Source: Hymenobacter qilianensis (GTDB taxonomy: Bacteria; Bacteroidota; Bacteroidia; Cytophagales; Hymenobacteraceae). Taken from it: a DNA stretch of 64,000 nucleotides. This document shows positions 30,107 to 40,178 of the stretch, in pieces (within the stretch, counting starts at the first letter, position 1; every line of letters starts with the position of its first letter). The notes under the pieces were generated by a model that was not told the origin of the DNA, made no database searches, and saw only the letters and a program-made list of their open reading frames with translations. The translations under genes and the position numbers were made by a program. The DNA lies in NCBI RefSeq assembly GCF_014489555.1, contig NZ_CP060784.1, positions 2,790,001 to 2,854,000 of the forward strand, given 5' to 3'.

Positions 30107-32578
30107 ATGAGATTACCTACTTCCTTTTTACGGGTATCTTTTCCTTTCACAAATACGGGAGCAGCAGCGCCGAGCCATCTTGGCAAGCTTGCTCTGCAAG
30201 GGCTCACGCTTGGGGTGTTGCTCAGTGCTAGTCAGGGTTGCCAGCGGGCAAGCACTTCTGCCGCCACAGTTCCAGCAACTACTGTCGCTGGTTCGGCTCA
30301 GCCCGCCACCAGCTTTAAGCCTGCGCCTGTGAGCGAGCGGGTGCGCGCCCTGCTCGCGCAAATGACGCTGGAGGAGAAAATCGGGCAGATGACTCAGCTC
30401 GCCAACACAACCATAAATAATACTGGGCAGCAGAAGGACATCACCTTAGACTCCGCCAAGCTGATACCGCTCATCAAGCAATTCCACGTCGGCTCCTTTC
30501 TAAATGGTGAGGCTGTAGAGCCAGCGCAATGGGCTAAGTATTCGGCTGCTTTACAGCGAATTGCGATGCGCGAATCGCGTCTGCATATTCCCATCATCTA
30601 TGGCATCGACCATATGCACGGGGCCAGCTATGTTTCCGGGGCGGCCATTTTTCCTCACAACTTAAACCTGGGGGCCACTTTTAATCCTGAGTTTTCCCGT
30701 CAGGCTGCGCGCGCTACCGTGCTTGAGTCGGCTGATCTGGGCCATCACTGGGTGTTCGCTCCCGTCATAGACTTAGGGGTAAATGCGCAGTGGCCCCGCT
30801 TTTACGAAACCTATGGCGAAGATCCATTGGTAGCGTCGGTGATGGGCGCTGCTTTTGTGCGGGAGATGCAGGAAAACAAGGAAATTGCCCCCTATAAGGT
30901 GGCCGCTTGCGGTAAGCATTTCCTCGGCTATTCCGATCCGCGTACCGGATGGGACCGCACGGTAGCCGAAATCTCCGATCAGCGTATCGAGGAGTTTTTT
31001 CGTCCTTCTTTTCAGGCCGCAATCGATTCAGGACTGAAGAGCATCATGATCAATAGCGGGCAGATCAACGGTGAGCCGGTGCACGCTTCGCGCCGCATTC
31101 TCACCGATCTGCTCCGCACCAAAATGGGCTTTCAGGGCGTGGCCGTCACCGATTGGGAAGACATCATACGCTTAGTGCGCATTCAGAAAGTAGCCGCCAA
31201 CGAGAAGGAAGCCACGTTTATGGCCATTGATGCGGGCGTAGATATGGCCATGACGCCCTACACGACGACCTTTTGCACCTTGGTAAAGGAGCTAGTGCAG
31301 GAAGGTCGCCTGACTGAAGAACGCATCAACTTGTCGGCAGGCCGCATACTGCAATTAAAGGATGACTTGGGCTTGTTCGAAAACCCCATGCCCCGCACCG
31401 ACCGCCTCAGCCGGATTGGCGACCCCGCCCTGAAACAACAAACCGTAGAGGCTGCTCGCGAGTCTATCGTGCTGCTCAAAAACACGAATAACTTACTGCC
31501 CCTTGCAGCGTCTAAAGTAAAGCGCCTGTTGGTGGTTGGTCCTTCAGCTGACTCGCGCGCAAACCTGGCCGGCGGCTGGACACTGGCGTGGCAGGGCCGG
31601 GCAGAAGAGGCTTATCCTAAGGAAGTTCTGACTATTTACGCAGCCTTAAAGAAGGAGTACCCGAATGCCCAGGTTGAAACCGTGGCCTACCGTGATGCCG
31701 CGGGGGCGTTGGCGCTGCCGCGCGTAACGGCTGCCGCGCGCCGCGCCGATGCTATTGTTATGGCTCTTGGCGAACGGCCTTACACGGAAGGATTAGGTAA
31801 TACCAGCGACCTGACGCTGCCCGAAGATCAACTGCAATTGGCTCGGGCAGTGCAGGCCGTAGGCAAGCCCTCTGTACTGGTGGTGATAGGAGGGAGGCCC
31901 AGCATCATTCGGGCCGTAGCCGATGGTTCGGGGGGCATTTTGTGGGGCGGGCTGCCCGGCTTTGGCGGTGGCCAGGCTATTGCCGAGATTATCAGCGGCA
32001 AGGTGAACCCCAGTGGCAAGCTACCTTTCACTTATCCGCAGTTTGCCGGGCACTTCTCGCCCTATCACCACGATAATAATGAGAACAGCCTGGAGCTTAG
32101 CGACTTTGGTGCTGGCTTTGAGAACCGGGGGGCAAAATACAAGCCTTCTATGCTCACCGAGTTTGGGCAGGGCCTGAGCTACACCACCTTCCGCTACAGC
32201 GACTTAACCCTCACCGACTCAGTGCTCAGCGGCAACGCTACGCTGCGTGCTACCGTGCGCGTGACCAATGCTGGCTCCCGCGCCGGTAAAGAGGCTGCGC
32301 TCTGGTTTCTGACCGATGAAGTAGGCCGCATCACCCGCCCCGTGCGCTTGCTCAAGCACTTCGAAAAAGCCGAATACAAGGCTGGTGAAAGTCGTGAGCT
32401 GGTTTTTGAGATTCAGCCCCAACGCGATTTAACTTATCCAGACGCTGATGGCCGCCGGCAACTAGAAGATGGCTATTTCACGCTTCGTATTGGCGATCAA
32501 CTAAAACGTTTTCGCTACGCGGGTGCTTCTGCTCAGGCAGGAGGAGCGGGCCGCGCCGCAAAAGATTCCAAACCTTAA
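30107..32578 (+). CDS. Glycoside hydrolase family 3 beta-glucosidase, BglX-type
   Basis: Role: release of terminal glucose from beta-glucan oligosaccharides in the periplasm or at the outer membrane. The N-terminus carries a hydrophobic segment ending in a lipobox-like SASQGC near residue 45. The GH3 barrel starts LLAQMTLEEKIGQMTQLAN, with FAPVIDLGVNAQWPR near 215 and the nucleophile Asp in GVAVTDWED near 345. The second alpha/beta domain begins near 460 (ESIVLLKNTNNLLPL), and the C-terminal fibronectin-III-like domain holds NAGSRAGKEAALWFL. At 823 aa it is full length. It is the first gene of a locus with SusC, SusD, a PKD protein and GH16, all in one direction. Confidence 0.93.
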   Translation: MRLPTSFLRVSFPFTNTGAAAPSHLGKLALQGLTLGVLLSASQGCQRASTSAATVPATTVAGSAQPATSFKPAPVSERVRALLAQMTLEEKIGQMTQLANTTINNTGQQKDITLDSAKLIPLIKQFHVGSFLNGEAVEPAQWAKYSAALQRIAMRESRLHIPIIYGIDHMHGASYVSGAAIFPHNLNLGATFNPEFSRQAARATVLESADLGHHWVFAPVIDLGVNAQWPRFYETYGEDPLVASVMGAAFVREMQENKEIAPYKVAACGKHFLGYSDPRTGWDRTVAEISDQRIEEFFRPSFQAAIDSGLKSIMINSGQINGEPVHASRRILTDLLRTKMGFQGVAVTDWEDIIRLVRIQKVAANEKEATFMAIDAGVDMAMTPYTTTFCTLVKELVQEGRLTEERINLSAGRILQLKDDLGLFENPMPRTDRLSRIGDPALKQQTVEAARESIVLLKNTNNLLPLAASKVKRLLVVGPSADSRANLAGGWTLAWQGRAEEAYPKEVLTIYAALKKEYPNAQVETVAYRDAAGALALPRVTAAARRADAIVMALGERPYTEGLGNTSDLTLPEDQLQLARAVQAVGKPSVLVVIGGRPSIIRAVADGSGGILWGGLPGFGGGQAIAEIISGKVNPSGKLPFTYPQFAGHFSPYHHDNNENSLELSDFGAGFENRGAKYKPSMLTEFGQGLSYTTFRYSDLTLTDSVLSGNATLRATVRVTNAGSRAGKEAALWFLTDEVGRITRPVRLLKHFEKAEYKAGESRELVFEIQPQRDLTYPDADGRRQLEDGYFTLRIGDQLKRFRYAGASAQAGGAGRAAKDSKP

Positions 32579-32659
32579 TTTCTCACCTGTAGCGCCGACG
32601 AATAGTCGGTGCTGATCGGTTTTTTCACGCTTGCTTTCAGCTTACTTATTCCTACCCAC

Positions 32660-35600
32660 ATGACCCTAAATTCTTACTCATCCTTCTTGCGAAGAGCCAT
32701 TCTGCTGACGGCCTGTGGGTTGCCAGCGGTTGTGGCTCCCGCTTTGGCCGGGCGAAATTTGCCCCCCAGCCCCGCTGCCGCTTCTCTGGCAACGGCTGAT
32801 GTGCCCGTATCGGGGCGCGTAACTCAGTCCAATGGCGAAGCCCTGCCGGGCGTAACGGTGCTCGTAAAGGGCACATCCATAGGTGCTTCTACCAGCAGCG
32901 ACGGTACTTTCTCGCTCAACGTGCCCGAGGGCAGCACGCTGGTGTTCAGTTCCATTGGCTTTACCAGCCGCGAGTTCCCCGTAACAGGAGCAACTACCAG
33001 TCTTAATGTGACACTGGAGAGCGATACGAAGTCGCTGAGCGAAGTAGTCGTGGTAGGTTACGGCACCCAGGAGCGGGGCAGCGTAACCGGCGCTATTTCA
33101 TCGGTGGCCAGTGAAGAGATTGTGCGCCAGCCGGTAGCTGATGTTACCCAGGCTATTCAAGGCAAGGTTTCCGGTGTTACCATTATCTCCAACGGCGGCG
33201 CTCCTGGCGGCGCTGCTGGTACTTCGGTACGTATTCGCGGCATAACTTCAGCGGGTAATAACAGCCCGCTGTACGTTGTAGATGGTTTTCCGCTGCCTTC
33301 CAGCGACCAGGAAAATCAGCTGAACGCCATCAGCCCCAATGATATCGAAACCATTGATATTCTGAAGGATGCATCGGCGACGGCTATCTACGGGGTGCGT
33401 GCTGCCAACGGAGTTGTAATCATTACAACCAAGCGCGGCAAGGCCGGCAAGACGAACGTCAATTTGGATGTGTACCGCGGTATCCAGAGCGTGGCCCGCA
33501 AGCTGGACTTGCTGAACGCCCAGGAATATGCCCTCATCAACAACGAAAACCGCATCGCGGCGGGTCTGCCCATTGTGGTGGACCAGTTGCGCAACCCGGC
33601 CGCGTTGGGCGAAGGCACCGACTGGCAGGACCTCGTATTCCGTCAGGCTCAGATTCAGAACTATTCCCTCTCGGCTACGGGCGGCAGCGAAAGCGCACGC
33701 TACGCATTGTCGGGTACCTATTTCCAGCAGGACGGTACAATTGTCGGCACCAACTTCGAGCGCTTTACTCTGCGGGCCAATGGCGACGTGCAGTTAGGCA
33801 GAATGCTGAAGATAGGCAACAGCATTCAGCTCACGCACTTAGAGGACCGTCAGGTGACGACCAACAGCGGAGAATATGGCGTGGTGCAGCACTTACTGCG
33901 TATCCCGGCTACCGTGCAGCCTTACCGCCCCGATGGTTACTGGTATGAGCCAAGCGGCAGCGTCGATAACTTTATTGAGGAGAACCCCCTCGCCAGCGCC
34001 CAGCGAACCAACCAGAAGTTTACTCGCAACCGGGCATTGATCAGCTTATACGCTGAACTTGAGCCAGTTAAAGGCCTGCGCTTGCGCACCAACGTAGGTG
34101 GCGACTTTATCTTCGACAACTTCAATGCGTTTGCTCCTTCTGCGCCGACACTGGCAGGCTACAGCTCACGCTATACGGTGGCAGGTGCCACGGCTACTTC
34201 CGCCTACGCGCCTACCTATCTGATCGAGAACACGGCCACTTACGATCATCTCTTCGCCGACAAGCACCAGGTTACAGTTCTGTTAGGCCAGTCGGCTCAG
34301 GAGTTTAACCGCAGCAACGTAGAGGCTTATCGCACGGGCTATCTTCGCAACGACTTGCAGGTAATCAATGCTGGTCCGCTCAATACGCAGTTGGCTAATG
34401 CGGGCACCATAAATGCCCCCCAGCGCCTGGCCAGCTACTTTGGTCGCCTCAACTACGAGTTTGATGGTAAGTACCTACTCTCAGCCGTAGCCCGCTACGA
34501 CGGTTCCTCCGTGTTCCCTCCCGGCGATAAGTTTGGCTTCTTCCCTGGTGTATCCGCCGGCTGGCGCATCTCTGAAGAGGAGTTCTTGAAAGACAACACC
34601 ACCGTCAGCAACCTGAAGCTGCGGGCCGGCTACGGCAAAGTGGGTAACCCACTGAACGCCGGGCGTTTTGCTTACCTCTACTCGGTCAATTTCGGTATCA
34701 CGTATCCGTTCGGTCCGGATGGCACGATCAATACGGGCGGCGCACCCACGCGCCTAGCTAACCCTGAGCTGCGCTGGGAAACCAACAACCAGGCAAACAT
34801 TGGTCTGGACATGGGCTTCCTGGAAAATCGCTTCGAGGCCAGCATCGACCTCTACAACCGTAGCTCGCCCAACCTGATTGCTCCCGTGCCGCCGCTCATC
34901 GCTTCGGGCACCTACGAGCCAGTAAATCGTAACGCGGCCTCCGCTTACAACCGTGGTGTCGACTTTAGCTTTACTTCCCGCAATGTGCAGGGCTCAGGGC
35001 AAGGCTTCAACTGGACCACGACGCTGAACCTGTCGGCTTTCAAAACGGAGCTGGAGTCATTGGGTGAAGGCCTGCCTTACAACGGATTGGGCTCGCTGAG
35101 CGGCACCATTGTGCGCTACGACGAGGGTTATGCCTTTGGCTCGTTCTTCGGCTACACGGCCGATGGCCTGTTCCAGACGCAGGATGAAGTAGCCGCGCAC
35201 GCCACCCAGCAAACCGGCACCGCACCCGGTGATATCCGCTTCCGCGATCTGAATGGGGATAATGTCATCAACGCCGATGATCGGACCTTTATCGGTAATC
35301 CTAACCCCGACTTCACGTACGGTATTACCAACAATCTGACCTTCAAGGGTTTCGATCTGAGCTTCTTTATTCAAGGCTCGCAGGGCAACGACGTGTACAA
35401 CCTGAACCGCTACATCACGGAAGGCGCCCTGTATGGTACTACCAATGGCACTACCCGCGTACTGAACCGCTGGACCGGCCCCGGCACCAGCAACGACGTG
35501 CCTCGCGCCGTTAGTGGCGACCCGAACACCAACCTGCGTGTGTCTACTTACTTTATCGAAGATGGCTCTTATGCCCGCATCAAAAACCTGACTTTGGGCT

Positions 35601-35788
35601 ATACGCTGCCAACAGGCCTGATGAGCCGGATTTCGGCCACCCAGCTGCGCGTGTACGTCACGGCTCAGAACCTGGCCACGCTGACTAAGTACAGCGGTTT
35701 CGATCCTGAGGTGAGCGCCAGCGGCGTCGACCTGGGTATCTATCCCCAGTCGCGCGTATTCATGGCCGGTTTAAACATCGGGTTTTAA
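32660..35788 (+). CDS. SusC/RagA-type TonB-dependent outer-membrane transporter
   Basis: Role: import of oligosaccharide, probably beta-glucan fragments, across the outer membrane with the SusD partner. A signal peptide occupies residues 1-30. The carboxypeptidase-D regulatory-like domain begins VPVSGRVTQSNGEALPG. The SusC signature LSEVVVVGYGTQERGSVTG precedes the plug (DVTQAIQGKVSGV, VRIRGITSAGNNSPLYVVDG). A beta-barrel of about 750 residues ends in the aromatic terminal strand SRVFMAGLNIGF. Length is 1,042 aa from ATG 32660. The SusD gene follows after 25 nt, so they are co-transcribed. Confidence 0.95.
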   Translation: MTLNSYSSFLRRAILLTACGLPAVVAPALAGRNLPPSPAAASLATADVPVSGRVTQSNGEALPGVTVLVKGTSIGASTSSDGTFSLNVPEGSTLVFSSIGFTSREFPVTGATTSLNVTLESDTKSLSEVVVVGYGTQERGSVTGAISSVASEEIVRQPVADVTQAIQGKVSGVTIISNGGAPGGAAGTSVRIRGITSAGNNSPLYVVDGFPLPSSDQENQLNAISPNDIETIDILKDASATAIYGVRAANGVVIITTKRGKAGKTNVNLDVYRGIQSVARKLDLLNAQEYALINNENRIAAGLPIVVDQLRNPAALGEGTDWQDLVFRQAQIQNYSLSATGGSESARYALSGTYFQQDGTIVGTNFERFTLRANGDVQLGRMLKIGNSIQLTHLEDRQVTTNSGEYGVVQHLLRIPATVQPYRPDGYWYEPSGSVDNFIEENPLASAQRTNQKFTRNRALISLYAELEPVKGLRLRTNVGGDFIFDNFNAFAPSAPTLAGYSSRYTVAGATATSAYAPTYLIENTATYDHLFADKHQVTVLLGQSAQEFNRSNVEAYRTGYLRNDLQVINAGPLNTQLANAGTINAPQRLASYFGRLNYEFDGKYLLSAVARYDGSSVFPPGDKFGFFPGVSAGWRISEEEFLKDNTTVSNLKLRAGYGKVGNPLNAGRFAYLYSVNFGITYPFGPDGTINTGGAPTRLANPELRWETNNQANIGLDMGFLENRFEASIDLYNRSSPNLIAPVPPLIASGTYEPVNRNAASAYNRGVDFSFTSRNVQGSGQGFNWTTTLNLSAFKTELESLGEGLPYNGLGSLSGTIVRYDEGYAFGSFFGYTADGLFQTQDEVAAHATQQTGTAPGDIRFRDLNGDNVINADDRTFIGNPNPDFTYGITNNLTFKGFDLSFFIQGSQGNDVYNLNRYITEGALYGTTNGTTRVLNRWTGPGTSNDVPRAVSGDPNTNLRVSTYFIEDGSYARIKNLTLGYTLPTGLMSRISATQLRVYVTAQNLATLTKYSGFDPEVSASGVDLGIYPQSRVFMAGLNIGF

Positions 35789-35813
35789 TCCTTTCTAAAA
35801 TTTCCACAGAACA

Positions 35814-37331
35814 ATGACTATCTCAAAATATACGTGCGGCGCTTTTCTGCTCACGCTGGGCTTACTGACCGGCTGCGGCGAGAAATTCCTGGAGGAGGCC
35901 CCCACCGACCAGATAACGGACGCCAACTTTTACAAAACCCAGACCGACGCCATTCAGGCCGTTACGGCCGCTTATAGCGAGCTGACGAAGGAAGGGCAGT
36001 ACAACGCGGCTTTGTGGGCCATGGATATTATGGCGGACGTCTCGACTACGGGCGGCGGCGGCGGCGGCGATGGTATTGAATACCAGCAGCTCGACAACTA
36101 CAATATTCCCACTACCAATATCATTGCTAACCGCCTCTGGGGCGGGTCCTTTATTGGTATTCAGCGGGCTAATATTGTGCTGCAGAAGGTGCCCCTGATT
36201 ACGAATATTGATCCGAATATTCAAAAGCGCTGCTTGGGCGAAGCACAGTTTCTGCGGGCCAAGTATTACTTTGACTTAGTGCGGGCCTACGGTGATGTGC
36301 CTTTGTATACTGTGCCGCCCGTCACGGCGGCTGAGGTAAATATCCCACGTACGCCCGCCGTGCAGGTATATGCGCAGATCGAAAAGGACTTGATTGAGGC
36401 TATCGGTAATTTGCCCGCTTCGTATAGCGGCGAAGATATCGGCCGGGCTACGAAGTGGGCAGCTACGGGGCTGCTGGCCAAGGTATATCTCACCCAGGAT
36501 AAAAAGACCGAAGCCGCGCAGCGGGCCCGCGAGGTCATTGCTGGCTCCGGCAAAACCCTGTACGCCAACTACGCCGATATCTTTAAAGTAGAAAACGACA
36601 ACGGCCAGGAGTCGCTGTTTGAGGTGCAGTTCGTGAACGGCCGCAACCAGTACGACCGCAACAATGTAGGCTCGGCGGCCAACCAGTTTTTTGCCCCCCG
36701 CGGTGGTGGACTCACGCCCGTAGGCGATGGCTACGGCTTCAACATTCCGGAGCCCGACTTCGTGAATGGCTACGAGGCCGGCGATACGCGCAAAGCCGTC
36801 AGCATCTTCGCACCTGGCGACGCGTGGCCCGGTGGCGGAACGAATCCTGGTAGCCTGCCGGGTTCTCCCTTCGGCTACAGCTCCAAGAAATGGTTTATCG
36901 GTAAAGTAAACACCAACATCTGGGATTCGCCCCTGAATATGAAGGTGATGCGCCTGGCTGAGGTGTATTTGATTCTGGCGGAGGCCGTAGGACCAACAGC
37001 TGAGGGCGTAGAAGCCATCAACAAAGTGCGCCGCCGTGCGTTCGGGCTGCCTATTAATACGCCTTCTGCCGCCCGCGACCTGACCACGACGACCCCCAAC
37101 TTTACGGATGCCGTGCTGCGCGAGCGCCTCTACGAGCTGGCCTTTGAGATGGACCGTTGGTTTGACCTGAAGCGGACGGGCAAGTTCATTACGCGCATGA
37201 CTGAGCACTCCGCTTTCCTGCGGACGCTTGGTGTGCAGCGCGGCGTACCAACGGCTACCAATCTGGTGCTGCCCATTCCGCAGTCGGAGATTGATGCCAA
37301 CCCTGCTCTCATTCAGAATCCTGGCTACTAA
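35814..37331 (+). CDS. SusD/RagB-type glycan-binding lipoprotein
   Basis: Role: the surface lipoprotein lid of the adjacent SusC transporter. The lipobox LLTGC places the lipid Cys near residue 21, followed by the family start EKFLEEAPTDQITDANFY. TPR-like helices contain AQFLRAKYYFDLVRAYGDVPL near 145. The C-terminal block is LRERLYELAFEMDRWFDLKR, and it ends IPQSEIDANPALIQNPGY. The length of 505 aa is typical. A glycine run encoded by (GGC)6 at 36052-36069 sits in the loop near residue 80. It starts 25 nt after the SusC stop. Confidence 0.95.
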   Translation: MTISKYTCGAFLLTLGLLTGCGEKFLEEAPTDQITDANFYKTQTDAIQAVTAAYSELTKEGQYNAALWAMDIMADVSTTGGGGGGDGIEYQQLDNYNIPTTNIIANRLWGGSFIGIQRANIVLQKVPLITNIDPNIQKRCLGEAQFLRAKYYFDLVRAYGDVPLYTVPPVTAAEVNIPRTPAVQVYAQIEKDLIEAIGNLPASYSGEDIGRATKWAATGLLAKVYLTQDKKTEAAQRAREVIAGSGKTLYANYADIFKVENDNGQESLFEVQFVNGRNQYDRNNVGSAANQFFAPRGGGLTPVGDGYGFNIPEPDFVNGYEAGDTRKAVSIFAPGDAWPGGGTNPGSLPGSPFGYSSKKWFIGKVNTNIWDSPLNMKVMRLAEVYLILAEAVGPTAEGVEAINKVRRRAFGLPINTPSAARDLTTTTPNFTDAVLRERLYELAFEMDRWFDLKRTGKFITRMTEHSAFLRTLGVQRGVPTATNLVLPIPQSEIDANPALIQNPGY

Positions 37332-37364
37332 GCCACTTCCCACCGACGATTTACTTTGATTTGT

Positions 37365-38629
37365 ATGAAAAATATCTGGAATAAAGCGGGTCTGGCGCTA
37401 CTGAGCGGCTCGTTGCTGCTGGCCTCCTGCGATAAAGAAGACACGGGGGAGATAGAAGGCGTAGTGCCAACGGCCGATTTTACGGCTGAGGTCAATACCA
37501 CTGAGTTTCCTACCGTTGTCACGTTCACAAATACCAGCCAGAATAGCTTTCTCTACCAGTGGGACTTTGGCGACAACTCTACTGGCAGCGGCGAAACCGT
37601 GACACACACCTATCCCCGGGGGGCACCTATAAGGTTCGCCTTACCGCCGCGGGTCGGGGTGGTACCGGCACTTCGCCCGAGAAGGACGTAGTAGTTCCTT
37701 CGCCTTGCGCCAATGCATCCTTCGCGGGCCTTACCGACTGTAACGGGGGAGGTGTCACGGTCTGGACGTACTCACGCGCCGCCGGCGCGATAGAAGTGCT
37801 GGCGGCCGATGACCGCACGGTGGTGTCGAGCTCGGCTGCCAATAGCCTGCCTGCCTGTCAGGCCGACGATCAGTTCAGCTTCAGCAGCGGCTACCAGTAT
37901 ATCTACAAGAGCGGGGGGCAAACTTCAGTGAACGGCGCTTGCGCTACCGCAGCTGATGCCAATTCTGCCTTCCGGTTTCGTCCCAATGGCGGCGGCCCGG
38001 CCCAAATTGTTCTCCAGGCTGATAATGCCTTCATTGGCACTTCCAGCCCCGCCGCGGCCCGCACCTACGACATCGTGGAGGCCACTGCCCAGCGTCTGCG
38101 TCTGAAAAGCACGAATGCCAATGGCACCAAAACCGTAGTAACACTTGTGCCCTTCAACGCTACTGATCCTGTTCGTCAGCTGCTTACGGGTGGTTCGTCT
38201 AAGACCTGGATGCTCGACAACGCTACCGATGCGCCTATTATAGTAGGTACGGAAGGTAATCCGTTACAGTACTTCGCAGGCGTAAAGGCAGGCGAGTTGC
38301 CCACTTGCCAGTCCGATGACGAGTACACGTTCTCCACGACGAATACGCTGACTTATAATGCGAAGGCTGAAACGTTCTCGGCTGCCGCCGGCTTTACCTG
38401 TCAGCCAGCGCAGTCTGGTACTTCAGCTTTCACCTTTGGCCCAGCAAGTGGCACTGGCTTAGCGCAGTTTGTTCTGGCGCGGAACAATGCTTTTATCGGC
38501 ACTACCGATGCCTCACCCACCGAGCGCGTGTACCGCATTATCTCCATCGATGATAAGAAGATGACGTTGCGGGCGGGTAGTGGTGCAAACGGAGGTACCG
38601 TATTTACCATGAAATTCGTGGCCAAGTAA
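37365..38629 (+). CDS. PKD-domain surface lipoprotein with duplicated C-terminal module (one frameshift)
   Basis: Role: inferred surface glycan-binding protein of the glucan locus (SusE/F-like position). The lipobox LLLASC is near residue 24. A PKD domain occupies about 38-120 (FLYQWDFGDNSTGSGE and HTYPRGGTYKVRLTAAGRG). Two copies of a roughly 105-residue module follow, about 160-265 and 310-420. Each opens with LPxCQxDDxxxF, contains one further Cys and NAFIGT, and ends in a hydrophobic strand. The raw frame breaks at the G6 run 37618-37623; one more G restores GGTYKV and 421 aa. ATG 37365 is chosen over an upstream TTG. It starts 33 nt after susD. Confidence 0.82.
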
Positions 38630-38674
38630 AGTTGTGCTGAGAGCTCTGTATGCTGTTGATTAACTGTTTGTTGC

Positions 38675-39555
38675 ATGAAAAATGATTTGAAGTATTATCG
38701 GAGCTTGGGGGCATTTTTGTTGGTGCTGTACTGTGTTGCTTAACAGCAACGGCCTGCACAGAGGAAAAAGAAGCTTCTGTGCCGGCCCCAACGCCCACGC
38801 CACCCGCCGCCACCGAAGTAAACGCCGACCCCCGCGACTATAATCAGTACACAGAGCTGGTGTGGAGCGACGAGTTTGAGGGCAGCGCACTGAACCAGAC
38901 AAAGTGGACCTATGAAGTGAGCGACAACTGGTTCAATAATGAGCTGCAAGCCACTACCAACAGCAGCGAAAACCTCTTTCTCACTGGCGGCAACCTGACC
39001 ATTCAGGCGAAGCAGGAGCAGCTGCGCAACCGGCAGTATACCTCCGCCCGCATCATTACGAAGGGCAAGCAGGACTTTGCTTACGGTCGCATCGATGTAC
39101 GTGCGAAGCTACCCAAGGGCAAAGGCATCTGGCCGGCCATCTGGATGCTGGGCAGCAACGACAGCCAGGCACCCTGGCCAGCCTGCGGCGAAATCGACAT
39201 TATGGAGCTACGCGGCAGTCAGCCAGCGGTGAATATCAGTACCGTGCACTTTGGTAATACGGTGGCCGAGCGCAAGTTCAAAGGCACAGAGATCCGCTTG
39301 CCCAGCGGCGATTTTTCCGACGATTATCACATCTTCAGCTTGGTGCGCAGCAAGGGCCAGCTGCGGTGGTTTCTGGATGGGCAGCAGTATTTCACCATTA
39401 CGCCCAACGACGCTTCCCCATATCCCTTCGACAATAAGTTCTACATGATCCTGAACGTAGCCGTGGGGGGCGATTTTGATGGCAACCCCGATGCCAGCAC
39501 CACATTTCCCAAGCAGATGCAGGTTGATTACGTGCGGTATTATCAGTACAAATAA
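38675..39555 (+). CDS. Glycoside hydrolase family 16 beta-glucanase, lipoprotein (one frameshift)
   Basis: Role: endo-cleavage of beta-1,3 or mixed-linkage glucan, laminarinase-type, at the cell surface. The catalytic GH16 motif GEIDIMELRG (ExDxxE) is near residue 170. The substrate-cleft blocks are YTELVWSDEFEGSALNQ near 55, KLPKGKGIWPAIWMLGSN near 145 and the C-terminal VDYVRYYQY. The raw ATG frame at 38675 stops early. One G added to the G5 run 38707-38711 joins it to the body through LCCLTATAC, a lipobox. Corrected length is 293 aa. Its place directly after the PKD protein completes a GH3-SusC-SusD-PKD-GH16 locus. Confidence 0.9.
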
Positions 39556-40178
39556 AGCTGCTGCAAAAGCGTCTTAGCTGACCTCTGGGGGCTTTTTTCT
39601 AAGTAACCCTTAGCCTTTGCAACAGTTAATCAATCCTTGCTCCAGACTGAGCAATTCAGTTTGGTAGCAAGTGTCAGAGCCGGTTCGTCGCGTTTGAGGT
39701 GCGAGCCGGCTCTTTGACTTTATTGGAATACGTCGGTTCAAAATTCTTGCTCTTCTTAAGCGAGTAAGAAATAATCGATGCAGTAGAATAGCATCAAAAA
39801 AGGCTCATTTTATCTGTGAAGCAACAGATAAAATGAGCCTTTTTTGATTCGAGTTTTTTCTAATAACAGACCATATTTTTAAATGAAATGAGCCGTGAAA
39901 ACTACTGTGTTAGCCATTTTTATTTTCGGTTAAATGGCTTCTAAAAGAGAAATTACAAAAGTGAAGCTGTTTAAAAAGTTAATTGTCTACAGAGCGTAAT
40001 CGTCTAAGTGATAGTTAGATAATAAAAACCGTATCTACATATGATATGATTTAAGAAACAATGTTTTCTAACTCAAACGTTTACAATTTCATAATTCAAA
40101 GATCCAGTTGTTCAGTTAAAATAAAGCCCATTTCTTGTCGGCATCAGTTAAATTTTTTTAACGCTTAAAAACCGACAC
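39556..40178. other. Long AT-rich intergenic leader, 623 nt
   Basis: It contains a G5CTTTTTT segment at 39585-39597, a GC-rich imperfect hairpin (AGAGCCGG...CCGGCTCT, about 39675-39713), the 24-bp perfect hairpin at 39794-39847, and then about 330 nt of strongly AT-rich sequence up to the second SusC gene. I see no coding capacity. A regulatory RNA or long 5' leader is possible but not shown. Confidence 0.5.
39794..39847. terminator. 24-bp perfect hairpin, probable terminator
   Basis: TCAAAAAAGGCTCATTTTATCTGT pairs perfectly with its complement around the loop GAAGCA, and the right arm holds TTTTTT. It lies 240 nt after GH16 and 330 nt before the second SusC gene. The length and perfection are beyond what termination needs. 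Confidence 0.65.

Noticed and set aside
36276..37343. Long antisense frame (355 codons) opposite the first SusD gene
   Set aside because: A GC-codon shadow of the SusD gene, which has a clear lipobox and family blocks; the antisense product has no recognisable features.
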